Below the pieces are notes generated by a model. It had not been told where the DNA came from. It searched no databases and worked only from the letters and a program-made list of their open reading frames with translations. The position numbers were made by a program, and so were the translations under genes. Below are positions 45,040 to 58,057 of a stretch of DNA of 64,000 bases, piece after piece; position 1 is the stretch's first letter, and each line of letters begins with the position of its first letter. Origin of the DNA: Tetrapyrgos nigripes (taxonomy: Eukaryota; Basidiomycota; Agaricomycetes; Agaricales; Campanellaceae); contig JAACJM010000308.1 in the NCBI GenBank assembly GCA_013368315.1, forward strand, positions 20,266-84,265, read 5' to 3'.

Positions 45040-45940
45040 CCTCCCCTTTCTTGCTTTTCCTCATCTTTGTGTCTGTCTTGCTGTCATTGTCACTATGAAC
45101 TGCTGTGGACTATCGTATCATGTTAGACTTTTGCAAAACCCATGTATTTCATACTGTAACTTTTGCAAATGCAGTACATTTGTACTGCCAGTCTTCCAAA
45201 AGAAGTGAAAATAAAAATCTGTCTAAGCAAAGCTAAGCAAAGCAATGCCGACCATCAGCAGCCTTGCTTAGGGTCACTCACCAGCCAAAAACCCTGCCCC
45301 AGGCTGCTTAAAGGCCCTTCACTGGTTGACCACAGCTTTTGCAAAGCACATTTGGGGAAAATTTCCATTACTTTTGGAAAAATTTACAGCATCAGCTGGT
45401 GTATGATGATGAACAGTCTGATGTTCTGCCATGAGACAGAGTCTGCATGTATTCCAATGATGATAAGGGAACCGTGGCATAGCAGAAGAAGAGAGAGATG
45501 AAGCAGGAGCTACGCCAACTGCATACATAGCTTAGGAGTCAAGACTCTTAGAACATCACTACTACAAGACTAGGAGATGATTGATAATCTGTTGACTCCA
45601 ACCAACGAATGCCCAAAGCAGAAGTGCAAGGACACACGTCATACTGAGACCTTCCACCTATATTATCGTCCCCATTTTTTAACATGCTGCACGAGTGTGA
45701 GAAACTAAAAGCATGAGAACAGTGAGATCAAGTCTCAGAGCAACACTGATGAAATTACCATATATATCCACAGCTCAGCTGATTTCCCCAATGTCTTGTA
45801 GTGCTCGTCGAGAGAAGGTGTATAATTAAGATGAAAACAAAAATGAAAATCCCAGTTGACATTGATCTGTTGATTACAGTAGGGTACATAGATACAGGCT
45901 ACTACTACAAGAAAGACCAGGAGATGATCAATGATCTGTT
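45040..45940. other. No gene identified
   Basis: AT-rich sequence downstream of the interrupted gene. Two related segments with 'agatgattgataatctgttga' (about 45573) and 'agatgatcaatgatctgttga' (about 45922) suggest an old duplication. No coding region is convincing. Confidence 0.4.
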
Positions 45941-45949
45941 GACTATAAT

Positions 45950-47085
45950 ATACATAGCATGTCTACATTTTTGCATTGTAAGATCCATGAAGAAGGCGAC
46001 AGCATTTGTTGTGGGCACTGGCAGAGCCTGTGGAAGGTGGAGAGCTGTTGATGCATTTCAATGATCCACAAGCAAGCTGTGACACAAGTGGACATGGGGC
46101 TTTTTGCTTGATGCTGTGACATCTTTATTTTTGGCCTGGCATGGAGGCATGGATCTCTTCTTCTGCAGCGAACTTGAAGTTCTACTGGGAGGAGTAGGTC
46201 CATGCCATCAACACAAGAGATGGTATAGGTCAAGTCCTTGTGGGGACTGTGACTGGGATCTGCAAAGCTCCCCAAGTTCCTGCATAGAAAACTGACTCCA
46301 TGTTGGTTGGTGTTCAGGTAGCCTTGGATCTTTAACAAATGAAGCACAAACTTTTACTTACCTGGCTGCCATTGCACTGAGTCTGAGCCACTACTGGTGC
46401 TGGCCCAGGAAGAACCATCAGAATCTGAGTCAACTCTCTTCAAGTTCACCAGAGGAGAGGGAGAGTGCACTGTTGGGGGTTGGGCAGCATGGAGACTACT
46501 GAAGAGCACATTTCTTGCTTTCTTGGCTTTCTCAGCCTGACTATTCTCCTCCTATGTGGCATATAGCTGGACCTGTTCTGGAGTAAGCTCATCTGAGCCT
46601 GGCTGATGCTCTTGAACATAGTCATCTCCAAGAGAGTGATCTTGGAAGGAAATTTTACTACAGCCAGTAAGTTTTCATATAATGAACAATTACTCACCAT
46701 GATCATTGCAGTCTGCTTCTTGAGGTTCATTGGTTTCACTAGAGTGTTCTGCAAGATGATGACGAAGCTGACTTGGAGATAACAATGAGTCTAGTTCAGT
46801 ACGTAGGCCCAGGTCTAGGTCTTTTGCACATATGGGACCATTGTCATAAGTCAAATCAGGAGCAGGAGGTGGAAGACAAGCATTGTTGGGAGGGGTAGCT
46901 GGCATGAAGGTTTGGAAGATGCCTCAAATGTGGACACCAGAGAAGGCATGGAAGATGCCTCAAATATGGATCATTATGACAAATGGAAGGGCTTAGTATC
47001 CCACAGTCCTCTATAGATAAGCTAGGACTTGGAATTGGATGAAAATCAACTGAGAATGCTACCATTGTCTGATTCTCCAAGAATC
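45950..47085 (-). pseudogene. Hypothetical multi-exon gene, decayed
   Basis: On the minus strand an exon at about 46905-46700 reads CLPPPAPDLTYDNGPICAKD … SPSQLRHHLAEHS before GTGAGTAATTG. The next, about 46655-46370, reads DDYVQEHQPGSDELTPEQVQ … SDGSSWASTSSGSDSVQWQP before GTAAGTAAAAG, with an in-frame TAG near 46555. A further exon follows at 46320-45960. I do not recognise the family. Upstream, an exon around 47060-46910 may hold the start. Confidence 0.5.
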
Positions 47086-47099
47086 AGACAAGAATCAGA

Positions 47100-48480
47100 T
47101 AGATAATTGTCCAAGAATTAGAATGAGATTAAGCCTATGTACATAGAATACACCAGAATTAGCTGATGAGATGCACTATCCTACCCTATCTAAACTAGCC
47201 AAACTAACTGTCCATTACCCTGCATCCATAACTCCCCAAGCCTCTCCTGAGCTCCCTGCAGCTAAGGTACAATGCTGAACAGTCAGAGGCATGCCTGATC
47301 TAAGAGAACAAGTGTCAGCTGAGATGTCTAAGCACAGAACAAGAAAGCAAGCTGACTTACCAGGGTGACACCTTGAGATAACCCTTTGCCTCTGACTACC
47401 TCTCCAAGCTGTTAGTTGAGCAGGGAAAGTAATGGTGATCTGGACTCACTTCAACAAGAATATAGATTTGTGTACATCATTTGCTGTGAGACATCCTAAG
47501 GACAACAACAATACGTGCAAATAATGGGTCAAAACAAGTGTTATTCAGAGAGCGTAATGTAAAAATAATGTCTAAAAATGCTAACTGTAAGAACAATATC
47601 ATTAAATTACTAGTATGCTCACCTCTAGCTCAGACAAATCTGGGAAAAGACTCATTGATAATCCATTTCACTGACACTGATCACGAGAGGGTGCAAAGAT
47701 AAAGTAAGCCTTGAGATTAAAGTCAAGGCAAACAAAATATTTTGAAGGACATACTGTCATGCCATATCTAATAGCTCAAGCCATACTTCCGTGATCGACA
47801 TCTCCTGAGTAATATGAGGTGGTATATTTCATCATAAATGATCCTGTCAGAGTTTTTGTAACAGGCAGAAGAGACTATGTATGTGGTGTACCATTGAGAC
47901 TTTACTCATGGCGAGTGTATGATCGAGATAGAGAAGGTTACACTACTGCGAGCAACTTGAACTTGAACACGTCAAGGCAGTTGGAGACGAAGGTGGTGTG
48001 GTCAGGATAAGACATGTCACTGTGCTTGCAGAAGGTCACCATCAGTCACAATAGCTTGACAAAAAAAAAAACTGCCAAGTCCATAAAATTGCCAGTTTGA
48101 TTCTAGGATGAGGAATCAGTGTGTCTGATTCACATCAAATTCTAGAAATTCCTGAGAATCAGACAGTTTTAGCCTGTCTGAATTTTGGGGCTTTACACTG
48201 TGTATGTTGTCCCAATTTGAGTTGATTTACATTCAAGGAATGGGAGGTCTCATGATGGTGGTCAGAGTGGTCCATGGCTACAAAATATACACTGATAGAT
48301 TAGTTGCAAAAAGCAGGCATGTAATAACTTGAACAAAACAAGGAAGTAGGAGAACAGTTGCGACAAACTATGCTACAAAATATACACTGATAGATTAGTT
48401 GCAAAAAGTAGGCATGTAATAACAAAACGAGTAAGTGACTAAAAAAGATCAGCTGCAAAACATGCTAATGCAAAAGGTCT
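47100..48480. other. Unassigned; one short duplication
   Basis: About 51 bases ('ctacaaaatatacactgata…') are duplicated at 48278 and 48373. No other features were identified, and the short open frames look random. Confidence 0.4.
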
Positions 48481-48912
48481 ACAAGTTTCCACTGGCTGAG
48501 CCCTGAAGAAGGCAGCAGTGTTTGTCACAATGAGGGCTTGTGAGCACTGGGGAGCTGCTGTTTTGGTGCTTCAACCCACGAGTGGCCGATGAGGAAAACT
48601 TTTGATTTTCATGATCAACCTGACTAGAAGCCCAAGTGACAAGGTGATGCTGCTTCCAGGGACTGGAGCTTTGGATTGCTGGTAGAGCAGTGGATGCTGT
48701 AGCCTGGGCCAGTGAAGATAACGAAAATGCTTCATTTTCATCTGAAGTGACAAGGCAACCTTGCCTGTGAAGACTTGGATTAGGGGTTTGGGCTGCTGTT
48801 GGAGCAACGGGTACTGTAGCCATACCACTGAAATCATGAGCAAGCAAGCCTCTAGGAGCAGAATCAATAATGTCTCTTACAATCTTTGAGTTCCTCCATC
48901 TGTACATCATTC

Positions 48913-49625
48913 AAGGCATGCAAAGCTCAATCAGCTCTAAGTACTCATCATCTGAGTCCAAGGACTCGGAGGCAGCAGTGGCAGCTGTGAGCAACAGTCA
49001 GCAATGTAGTTTGAGTGCATGAGGCTGTTCAACTTACCTGAAGGACCAGGAGTAGTAAAACCAATCAGCTCTGACTGGGAGTCCTCCTTGTCCTTGTCAT
49101 CTCCCAAGGAGGTGGTGGCTGTGAGCAACAGTCAGCAATGTAGTTTGAGTGAGTGAGGCTGTTCAACTTACCTGAAGGACCAGGAGACAAAGGTTCAGAA
49201 TCATCAAGTATCTCTGCAAAGGTTTGAAGTCAATAAAGGATTTATAAAAGTCTTGACTGAGGGAGCTGTCCACACAGACTTTGAGCCCAGCTGGCAGTGG
49301 GAATTCTCTGCCATCCTCATTCTTTGGTATAAGATAGTGTTGTTTCATCGTGATCGTGGCAAAGCTGTCCATGAAGTCGGGGTCCCTCACACTAGGATCA
49401 TTGTAATGATGATTGTATATGTCAACGGTCAGGTCATATTCGTAGATCTGCCAATGAAGGTCTTGTTTAAATGGAAAAAGAGGACCAACCCCAGGACAGT
49501 CGTCAAGAAGGCTGTTGAGTCTGTCTCCAGGAGACAGCCTGAAAGAGCCAGGAGGAAGTTCAGGGGCAAGGTGGTATGTTTCTGGAGGGCGTATCAGGTG
49601 AAGCCATGGTGAGTTGCAATCTCAT
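48913..49625 (-). CDS. Hypothetical protein, C-terminal exons with duplicated exon-intron unit
   Basis: The main exon (about 49590-49215) reads LAPELPPGSFRLSPGDRLNS … DLHWQIYEYDLTVDIYNHHY … PLPAGLKVCVDSSLSQDFYK. It is followed by small exons: EPLSPGPSG, DDKDKEDSQSELIGFTTPGP and SESLDSDDEYLELIELCMP with a TGA stop at about 48915. The segment CCTGGTCCTTCAG, GTAAGTTGAACAGCC, then CACAG occurs twice (introns near 49045 and 49150), showing tandem duplication of one exon plus intron. The 5' end of the gene is unclear; a frame up to 50045 may or may not belong. The family is unknown. The remaining frame at 48910-48480 could be 3' untranslated sequence. Confidence 0.55.
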
Positions 49626-49997
49626 TGAGATGTCGAGCTGCCTTTATATGTATGGCATATGCTGGGGAGTTGTATAGTTTGGAGCAAGTGGGGTCTTGTA
49701 CATGACTGGCTTCCTCCATGTGAACTGGAGCCAACTATTCTTGGTCATGTACACAGAACACAGTTGTATTGCATACGTCATACATAGGTGGGGTAGTGCC
49801 AGGCGACTTGGGAGAACTTGAAGTGGAGCCATAACAATGTATAAAAGTGTGAGCATTGACAACGGCCATAAGCAGTAGAAGGCATGAAGAAAAATGTTAC
49901 AATGCACATTCAAGATGTCGAAAGAGAAAGCAAGATTGCAAAAGGGGAGCAGGAAGAGGAGCTTATTAACCTGGACATGGTTGAAGGAGGAGTGGGC

Positions 49998-50195
49998 TAA
50001 TCTCGTACCCAGATCTTTCACAATGCAGGGAAAATTGAGGAACAAATAAAGAACAAATAGTGAACAAACAGTGACACAAACAAGAATCTGTTATAGGGCG
50101 AGGACCTTTTGTTTGTTTCATTATTTGTTTACTATTTACTCTTTATTTGTTCCTCAATTTTTCCTCTCACTCTATAACATCTGGGTATGAGATTA
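49998..50195. repeat. 198-bp hairpin MITE
   Basis: TAATCTCGTACCCAGAT…AAATTGAGGAACAAATAAAG on the left is mirrored by the inverse on the right (…CTTTATTTGTTCCTCAATTT…ATCTGGGTATGAGATTA). Arms of about 85 bases pair at roughly 80 percent. TA is at the right border; the target duplication is not certain. Confidence 0.85.
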
Positions 50196-53100
50196 TACCT
50201 GGGCAGACCACTGTAAACATGGGGGTGAAAAAATGATGACTGATTTCATAAAATGTATACTATTACTACAAATCATAATTTGAGAGACTGTTGCTGAGAT
50301 ATATTCTATGTAGGTGACTCAGAGTAATTTGAGTAGAGCACACTAAAGTCCACCCCATGCATATCATAAACAAATGCCCCAATGCTTGAATTGAATGGCC
50401 AGCAAGCTAACTTGGCTATGTCTCTTCTGCTCTTTGGAACACCAACTGCAACTCTTTGCAACCCATCCTGCCAAACACGTTATTGAGGACACTGGTCTTG
50501 TACGACTTGTGACAACTGATGCCTTCCTTGTCTAGGCATGCACTGGGTACAACTGTGATCGAGGCGGTGAGGGGAGCACCAGTGACCTGGGTGGGATGGT
50601 CGAATAGTCGAGAGGGTTGGAGGTCAGTCTGAGGCCAAGGGCAATTTGGAGAGACTTGATCATTGCACACCTCTTCAGAGGATGAGCCATAGATACCTTC
50701 AATGTAGTCTTCCTTCATACACAAGAGGAAACATGATGATAGTTGAGGATTGGGTGTACCAGCTTTGAAGAAAGTCAGTGATGCATGGGTAAAGTACTGC
50801 TCTGATAGGAGGTTGTAGGTCTCGAGAACACGCTTGATCTTGTTTCTGTGAATGACTGTGTGTCCTGGTCATTCAGCAGTGTGTCCATTGGTTGATGTGA
50901 AGAGGGTAGGATCATTAGAAAGTTTTGAAGCCGAAACTGGACCAAGCAGTAAGTAAGTGACAAGGTGATAGGTTGAGTTCAACACACTAGTTATGGACAA
51001 AGTCTTGGGTATAGATAATGGCAGAGTCAAGGACTTCCTTGTTGGCTATGGCAGTTTCATAAGTCTCCTTGGAAATCATGCTGGCAGCCTTGCTGTTCTT
51101 GATTAGTGCGATGAATGACTGAGACTGGAGGTGATGCACCATACTCATATTAATCTTTGATAACAGTGGGAAACAACTTCTTCATTTCCTTATGGTTTGA
51201 TATTGTGATACTGCAGTGAGGTTGGCATCAGTCTCAGCAGCTAAGTTCAGTACCACAATGAAAGAGAAGACAATGAGGATCCATTAATTTTGACAGTGGT
51301 GACGCCTTGATGCATGGCTTGTACAACTTTCTGTGTGACCTGTGCAAAGATGATGAGAGGTTGACCACTACCAAACAAAAGACTACACACTCTATAGGGT
51401 TCACATAGTAGCCCAGACAACATACTCTCTTAGTCAATGCTCTCCAATGATGGACTGATGTTTGTACACAATTTGACAGGAGAAGACTGATTCCAAATTT
51501 GATGGAAGAAGACTGATTCCAAGCATTCACAGTCTGTTTAAATATGAGATTAGTGAGTTAAGACATGACATAGAAGGTGGGACAAGGCAAGAATGACAAT
51601 GACAGAAGTGTATAGACAACATTGAGAGGCAAGAGAGAAAAGAATAGCAAAATAGCAAAAAGAGATAAGAAAATAAGACTAAGGCACTCACGCAACCCGG
51701 TCCCCTGCAGAAGATTTGAAGCCAGACCCATCACAGTGCAAGCTTGATCCTTTGTGTACCTCTTCCTAAATGTACTCAGACATGTGCTTATCTGCCTGAG
51801 AGCATGTATGGTGTGGTAAGGCATTGATTGAATGTGGGGAGAGGATTGGCTGGTGGGATTGGGATTGGGATTTGGGGAGAGTTCCCATACGTCCAAGTCA
51901 TGGATTGGGAGCAAGAGTAGGACAGAGATTGTGCATCAGGGCTGAGTTGACCATGGCTGGACAGAGCTGTCAGGAGGAGACTTACAGGTGATGTTAAGGA
52001 TACCATAAGGAAGATAAGACACCCACAAATTACAGACTAGGAAGTCAGGTCATTGCAAGAAATACCATGTAGGCTTGTATAGAAAGCTTGCAAAGTGTGC
52101 CAGTGTTGTTGAGACTGATGGAGAGGCTTTTTAACATTAAATGACTACAAAGAATGGTTAGAAAAGATAGACACGAAAATCAAAAAATCGAAAGACTTAC
52201 ACTGCTAGACAATATTGTCCATACTACACTGACAATGCATCGACTCAAAGGGTGACAATTTACTAGGTTTAAACCCAGTGCTCATCAACAGGCCATTGAA
52301 GATCTTGTAGCAGAGATGGACATCCTGCATCGTATATCAAGCTCACCAGGTTTAACTCCAGTGCTCGTCAACAGGCGATGTGAGCATTTGAGGCCCTCAA
52401 GGAATGGAGGAGAGCACCAATTTCTGACTAATTGACTTTCCTTTTTTGTTTGAGTAAGGGAAAACCTAAACTTGAAATGGCGTTAGTGTGTTTATATTCA
52501 TACCTGATCATTAAAAGCCAGCCAAAGAAGTCTTTGGACAAATTTCAAGGTTTCTTTTTTGTGTTCTCTTACATGGTCAAAACACGTAAGTTTTGCTCTC
52601 TAGACTGGTACAACAACGAACATGTCCCTCTCTGACTTAACCACCTCCAAGTTCCGAGTCCTTCCTCCAAGTCTACTCTAGATGATCTCTGGTGCTTGCT
52701 ACTCTGCTTCCAATTCCCAAACTCCTTCTTCATGGGTCGCTCTATATGATAGATGACACTATAACCTTATCACATGAATCCTACACTCGTCTCATGAAGC
52801 TGCTTTAGTCAACTTAGCTTAGAGATACTTGACAGATCATGTACCTGTGAAGGTGACATACAGACTCGGGTGAGTCTTCTCTTTCGTTGTCATTAACCAC
52901 TGGTCTTTCACTCTCTCAAAATGAATACCCATGGGCTGTCACCAACTGCTGATGCCTCGATGTCTTCATATTCAATTGCCCATGTTTCCAAAATGCATCC
53001 AAAACAACTTGGTAGTACAACCCAGACTATAGCTAGTGTCATTGCTTCAAGTTTGCTTAATGAATTTCATACCGACAAGCTCAGACAGTCCACTGTCAAC

Positions 53101-54017
53101 ACGCTCCATGTGAGGACACTATCAATACAGCCATCAACAGACTCGAATTACTACTTATTGCTGTTGTTAGGGTCAATGTGACAATTAGAGCAGAAGATTG
53201 TAGCAAAATGCCAAAGTTGATGGTTCAAACAGTGTTAGAAGATTTGTGTCTTTTCAGACTTGTGTGCTACCCCAGCCACAAATGGATGCTCATTGCTCAG
53301 CATCATTGGAAGTGATTTCTTGTCTGCGAGGTCCAGTGGCCTGGATGTGTGTTTTCTTGTTTTCAGGTATGCATGTAAGAGTGTAATGATAATCTCCTCT
53401 AATAAAATTTTCCAAAAGACATTGACGACACAGTGATAGTGATACTAGTAATATAGACCCTTATTTGAAGTCCCTGTGAGTGAAGTATAGCTTCAAGAGT
53501 CAAGTCTTAGAAATAGCTCTCCAAGTTGGTACTACTACTAGTCATAGCTCATAATAAAACCTTGTGGTTGCTTTCTGCCAGTGTCTGGTGTTACTACTGC
53601 TTGACAGTTGAGTCCTAGGCTCAGCACAGATATGGTTGCTTGCCAGGTATCCATATCTGGTACCTCTGGATATGGGTATCAATTTTACAAAAATTCCTAA
53701 TACTTTGGCAGATTTTTGTGCATTTTTGACTGCAAAAATGTGCCAAAAACCTGCAGATACTCGAAAAACCCGCATCCAGACCAAGCAAACCAAAAACCCT
53801 GCAGGCCAGATACAGTACACTGTGTACCCATGCTGAGAGTTGACGGCATCTCATCATGATGGGACAATCATGAGCTCAGTCCACTGCTCCCAACTTCCTG
53901 GGTACACAAGGGAGCTTCACTGCTTCTTACCACCATCATCTCATCCTCACCTTGTGCTTCAGCTCTCCAAAGTTCTTCTAGTCTTCTAGCAATATCTGAG
54001 TCACCTAATGCTTCACC
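50196..54017. other. Sparse exon-like pieces, no gene model
   Basis: Minus-strand frames at 50416-50724, 51234-51530 and 51558-52006 contain coding-looking runs but no consistent splice structure. Two similar segments with 'ctcatcaacaggccattgaa' and 'ctcgtcaacaggcgatgtga' near 52280 and 52365 indicate a small duplication of about 85 bases. Confidence 0.35.
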
Positions 54018-55843
54018 ATGCCTCAGTGCAAAGATTGTAAGAGGGCCTTTACTTTACTAGCGATCCTCAAGAAGCATCAGTCATCATGCAAAAAGTTCAA
54101 ATCAAACCGAAAAAAATGATGGGTGCAAAACCTGGCAAAAGTGCACTTGTTCCAGCCTAACAACTTCCTAAGGCTGCAGCTTATAATGTAGTAAGTTCAT
54201 ATTTACAATTCTATTTCCCCTATTGTCTCTGATCGCTAAAACTACTTTCATTCTTATGTGATGAAGGCAAGTACCAGCCTGGATATAAATGTTGATGGAC
54301 CTGGAGATGGTGTTAAGTCCAGGCGGATCCTAGCATTAGGAAACACGTTGGACCTGAGTGGAAGTCTTATTGGGGTTTTTTGAAAAGGATAAAGACGAAT
54401 CCAGGTGGAACCAGTAGTCTCTGAGATCGAAGTGTAAGGAAGACACGGAATGGAATCCGTTAAGACAGTACTATGTTGTCTGAAGTCGGATGAAGTTAGG
54501 AGACCAGCTAATTCGATTTTAGACTTAAGCTATCTACTACAAAGTTGCTAGCTTAAGTACTACTTCAGAAACTATCGGAATGAAGAGGAGTAAGATAGGA
54601 ATGGTTCAGAAATAAAGGAAAAGCACATGGTGCTATTGGAGATGGATGGAGTACTGCGGAACAAAGTGGAAACAAAGTGGAAACCAAGTGGAACAGATTG
54701 GAGATGAAGTGGAGTAAGCTGTCCGGTAGTTATCTGAAATGAATCACGGGCTCCCGGATGGGATCTGTTGTGGAGATTAATAGTGGAGCTCGGATATGAA
54801 ATCGGAAATGAATGATCGGAACATGTTCAGGATGGAAGGGAATGAAGTTCAAAATAAAAGAAAGAGAAGTTCAGAAAAGAATTGGATGCGACTGGAAAGA
54901 TGTATGGAAGCATAGATATTACAGATGGTATGAATTTTGAAGCTTACATATGAAATTGATTTACTCTGATATTTTCTAGATAATTCCAGAGGAAGAAATG
55001 GGAATGGATATTGATTATAAAGCTCTAGCTGAACTTGAACAGAAAGTAAGACTTTCATATTACCAAAATTCATGATGACACTTATAGAATATTCACTAAC
55101 AGGAAGAAACCAACATGCTTCAAGTTCATGTATTGACTTTTTTTCCTATGCAGAGCTAGAATTTTAACAGATCAATAGGGTACAAGCCTGAGGAAAATGG
55201 ATGTGAAGATGGAACAATTTGAGCCAGTCTCTGCAGAGAAGGAGAATGTATGTTTTATTTTTATTTTTTCTGGCCTGCAAGATACTCAATTTTGCATATA
55301 TGTCAGGCATCTAATCCTCCTTCAAGACAAAGGCAGGATCCAGCTCACTATCTTGATGTGGTGCCTGCAAAGTGCAGACTTCCTAGCACTCAGAATTCTC
55401 ACAAAGATTCTGATCTACCTTCTGGTTCTTCAAGTCATGATGGCACATACCAGGAACAATCTCCTTTGTTTATAACAGAGGCAGACAAATTTGGTCTATA
55501 TTGAATTTATGATCACTCCCCACCATCTTTTGATCCTGAGGAGAATATAACTCTGGAGTCCTTAACAGAAGCTCCTACTCTTCAAGGTTCAATCCCAAAA
55601 TACAAGTCTCCAGAGGCTGTTCTCAGCTCTACTACTACTTCTGGTTCACTTCCCAATGTTTCTGTTCACTGCATCATGAAGGACAAATTATTGGATCATC
55701 TCAATGAACTTGTGTGAAATGTCATTTTACAACCAGATTTCAAGCAGGACCACTTCTATGGATTTGATGGCCATAGGGAAGGAAGGAGAATGGATGCTGC
55801 TAGAAGTTCCAGCTCAGGTGATTTGGAAGGTGATTTGAAATCT
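54018..55843 (+). pseudogene. Plavaka-type (CACTA) transposase, N-terminal part, broken
   Basis: ATG at 54018 opens MPQCKDCKRAFTLLAILKKH with a CX2C…HX4C zinc-finger pattern typical of these proteins. A solo LTR (54311-54923) then splits the gene at an exon-intron border (…GATG then GTATGAATTT). Further exons at about 54981-55044 (EEEMGMDIDYKALAELEQ) and 55311-55843 follow. The latter has FITEADKFGLY, then DHSPPSFDPEENITLESLTE and LLDHLNELV, NVILQPDFKQDHFYGFDGHR, the conserved region ahead of the Plavaka catalytic domain. Two in-frame TGA codons (after FGLY and after NELV) are probable CGA-to-TGA changes. A second LTR at 55844 removes the rest, including the catalytic core. Confidence 0.75.
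54311..54923 (-). mobile_element. Solo LTR, family A, TSD GATGG
   Basis: TGTTAAGTCCAGGCGG … CATAGATATTACA, flanked by GATGG at 54306-54310 and 54924-54928. Closely related to the chromovirus LTRs at 30826 and 38142, and in the same orientation. Confidence 0.95.
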
Positions 55844-56272
55844 TGTTAAGTCTTGGCGAACCTTAGTGCTAGGAAACACTTTGGATCTGGGTGGAGGTCT
55901 TATAGAAAAGATGGGAACGATGATGAATCTGGATGGAACCAGACAGGAAGAGAATAGATAGGAAGAGGTGTTATCCAGTCGGGATGACCAGAAAGTTAAG
56001 ACAGAAAGTCTATGGCACTATTAGTACTACCTCGCTAGTTGTCTAGTTGGAATTGATCAGAAAGAATAGGAGACCAGCTAAATCAATTTTAGACCTAAGC
56101 TATCTACTACAAAGTTACTAGCTTAAGTACTACATCAGAATGGAACAGAAACGAGATAGGAAAGGATCGGAAATGAAAGATAATATAACTAAAATAAGTA
56201 TTGACAAAGGGAATGCTCAATTTGCTATCATTGCATGGAAACCCTTTGGAAAGAAAAGGAAAGGGGAGCACA
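55844..56272 (-). mobile_element. Truncated LTR, family B
   Basis: Begins TGTTAAGTCTTGGCG, keeps the core ATTTTAGACCTAAGCTATC and stops after 'aaaggggagcacatg', where the copy at 28179 continues for a further ~190 bases. The missing end abuts the AT-rich repeat at 56280, so no right-hand target duplication exists. It disrupts the Plavaka pseudogene. Confidence 0.8.
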
Positions 56273-56279
56273 TGCACTG

Positions 56280-57060
56280 GGTTCAAATACCTGTAAATAC
56301 GCTGTCATACTGTGATATTACTGAAGACTTAATCAGTGCCACTCAGTTTGTAAATCCTCATGTATTATGGGAGTATTACATGAAAGCAAAAATTTCAGAA
56401 CAATTCCATAAGGTTTCTGTAAGTCAGGGTGTATTACGGGAGTCTTTCTATGTGACATTCTGTCACAGTAATACATACTATAATACCATTGAAATTTACA
56501 GAAATATTTCAGTGTGACATGTAATCACAGTATGTCATAGAGTAATATAGCCTAGATTTACAGAGGACATACAAAGGTACAAATACCATAAATATGCTGT
56601 CATACAGTGATATTATTGAAGACTTACTCAGTGCCACTCAGGTTGTAAATTCCCATGTATAATGGGAGTATTATAGGAAACTAAAAATTTCACAACAATT
56701 CCATAAGGTTTCTGTATGTCAAGGTGTATTACTGGGATCTTTCTATGTGACATTGTGTTACAGTAATAGACACTATAATACTATTAAGATAGACAGAAAC
56801 ATTTTGATGTGACACATGGTCACAGTATGTCATATAGTAATACAGCTAGGATTTACAGAAGACTTATGAGATCAAAAGCTCTTGTAAATCACTATCAAGA
56901 GTGAGTGCATTTATGATAGATTTACTGAGTGACAGGATGGTCACAGAAATGCTTAAATAAGATCAGGTGTATTACAGGAGCTTTACAAAACCCAAAACAT
57001 TGGCATGGAATCTTATAATTTTACAGAAAAGTCATGCATCAGGATAGAGGACATATGATA
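56280..57060. repeat. AT-rich interspersed repeat, tandemly duplicated
   Basis: Two copies about 295 bases apart (56285 and 56580) share 'gctgtcatac.gtgatatta', 'ccataaggtttctgta', and 'gtgacatt.tgt.acagtaata'. A related single copy is at 28085-28960, and the hairpin at 20222-20384 uses the same words. Open frames across it are incidental. Confidence 0.75.
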
Positions 57061-57249
57061 TCCTGGGTATCCTAATAGGTTTAAAGGGATACACCTGTAA
57101 GTCAAGGAGAACTGTTTTTGAATTTATTGGAAAGTAGATAATTTGTAAATCCTGCAAAAATCTTGGAGACTTACAAGAGATATATAGGAGGTGGTAAAAT
57201 CAAGGAATGATAGCATAAAAGTAGGTGGTTTACTATATAATTATAACAA

Positions 57250-58057
57250 TGATTTGTGAAGGGAAAACTGGTGAGGGAGTTGAGAGAGAGAGTGAAGGAC
57301 TTGGAAAGGCTTTGTGAAGGCCATCATACTCGTGAGTGACTCACAATGGGTTCCTGAAGGTTTTCTGAGTGACTTATAAAGGACTCGTGAAGAGTTGAAG
57401 GACTTGTGAAGGGTTCATGAAGGTTTCTTGATTAACACATGAAGGACTCATGAAAGGTTGGTGAAGGACACATGAAGTGTTGATGAAGGACTCATGAGGG
57501 ATTCATGAAGGGTTCATGAATGTTTAGTGAGAGACTTTTGAAGGACTCATGAAGGACTCTTGAAGAGTTCATGAAGGTTTGGTGAGTGACTTGTGAAGGA
57601 CTTGTGAAGGGTTCATGAAGGTTTGATGAGTGACTCACAAAGGACTCACAAAGGACTTGTGAAGGACTTGTGAAGGACTTGTGAAGGACTCATGAAGTAC
57701 TCATGAAGGGTTCATGAAGGTTTCGTGAGTGGCTCATGAAGGACTCATGCAGGACTCATGAAGGGTTCATGAAGGTTTCGTGATTGACTCATGAAGGACT
57801 CATGAATGAGTTGTGAAGGGTTCATGAAGGTTTCATGAGTAACACATGAAAGACTTGTGAAGGGTTGGTGAGACTCGTGAAGGGTTCATGAAGGACTCAT
57901 GAAGTACTCATGATGAAGGACTCATGAAGGACTTGTGAAGGGTTCATGAAGATTTGGTGAGTGACTCATGAAGGACTCATGAAGGGTTAATGAAGGTTTT
58001 GTGAGTCGCTCATGAAGGACTCATGAAGGACTCATGAAGGGTTCATGAAGGTTTGGT
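57250..58057. repeat. 11-bp minisatellite array, segment 1
   Basis: Monomer GAAGGACTCAT and variants (GAAGGGTTCAT, GAAGGTTTCGT, GAGTGACTCAT) in tandem with loose higher-order groups: several GAAGGACTNRT units, then GAAGGGTTCAT, GAAGGTTTNRT, GAGTGACTCAT. Variation concentrates on CAT/CGT/TGT. Confidence 0.95.

Noticed and set aside
56140..56517. 125-aa + strand protein
   Set aside because: It spans the junction between a truncated LTR and an interspersed repeat, and is not conserved in the adjacent duplicate of that repeat.
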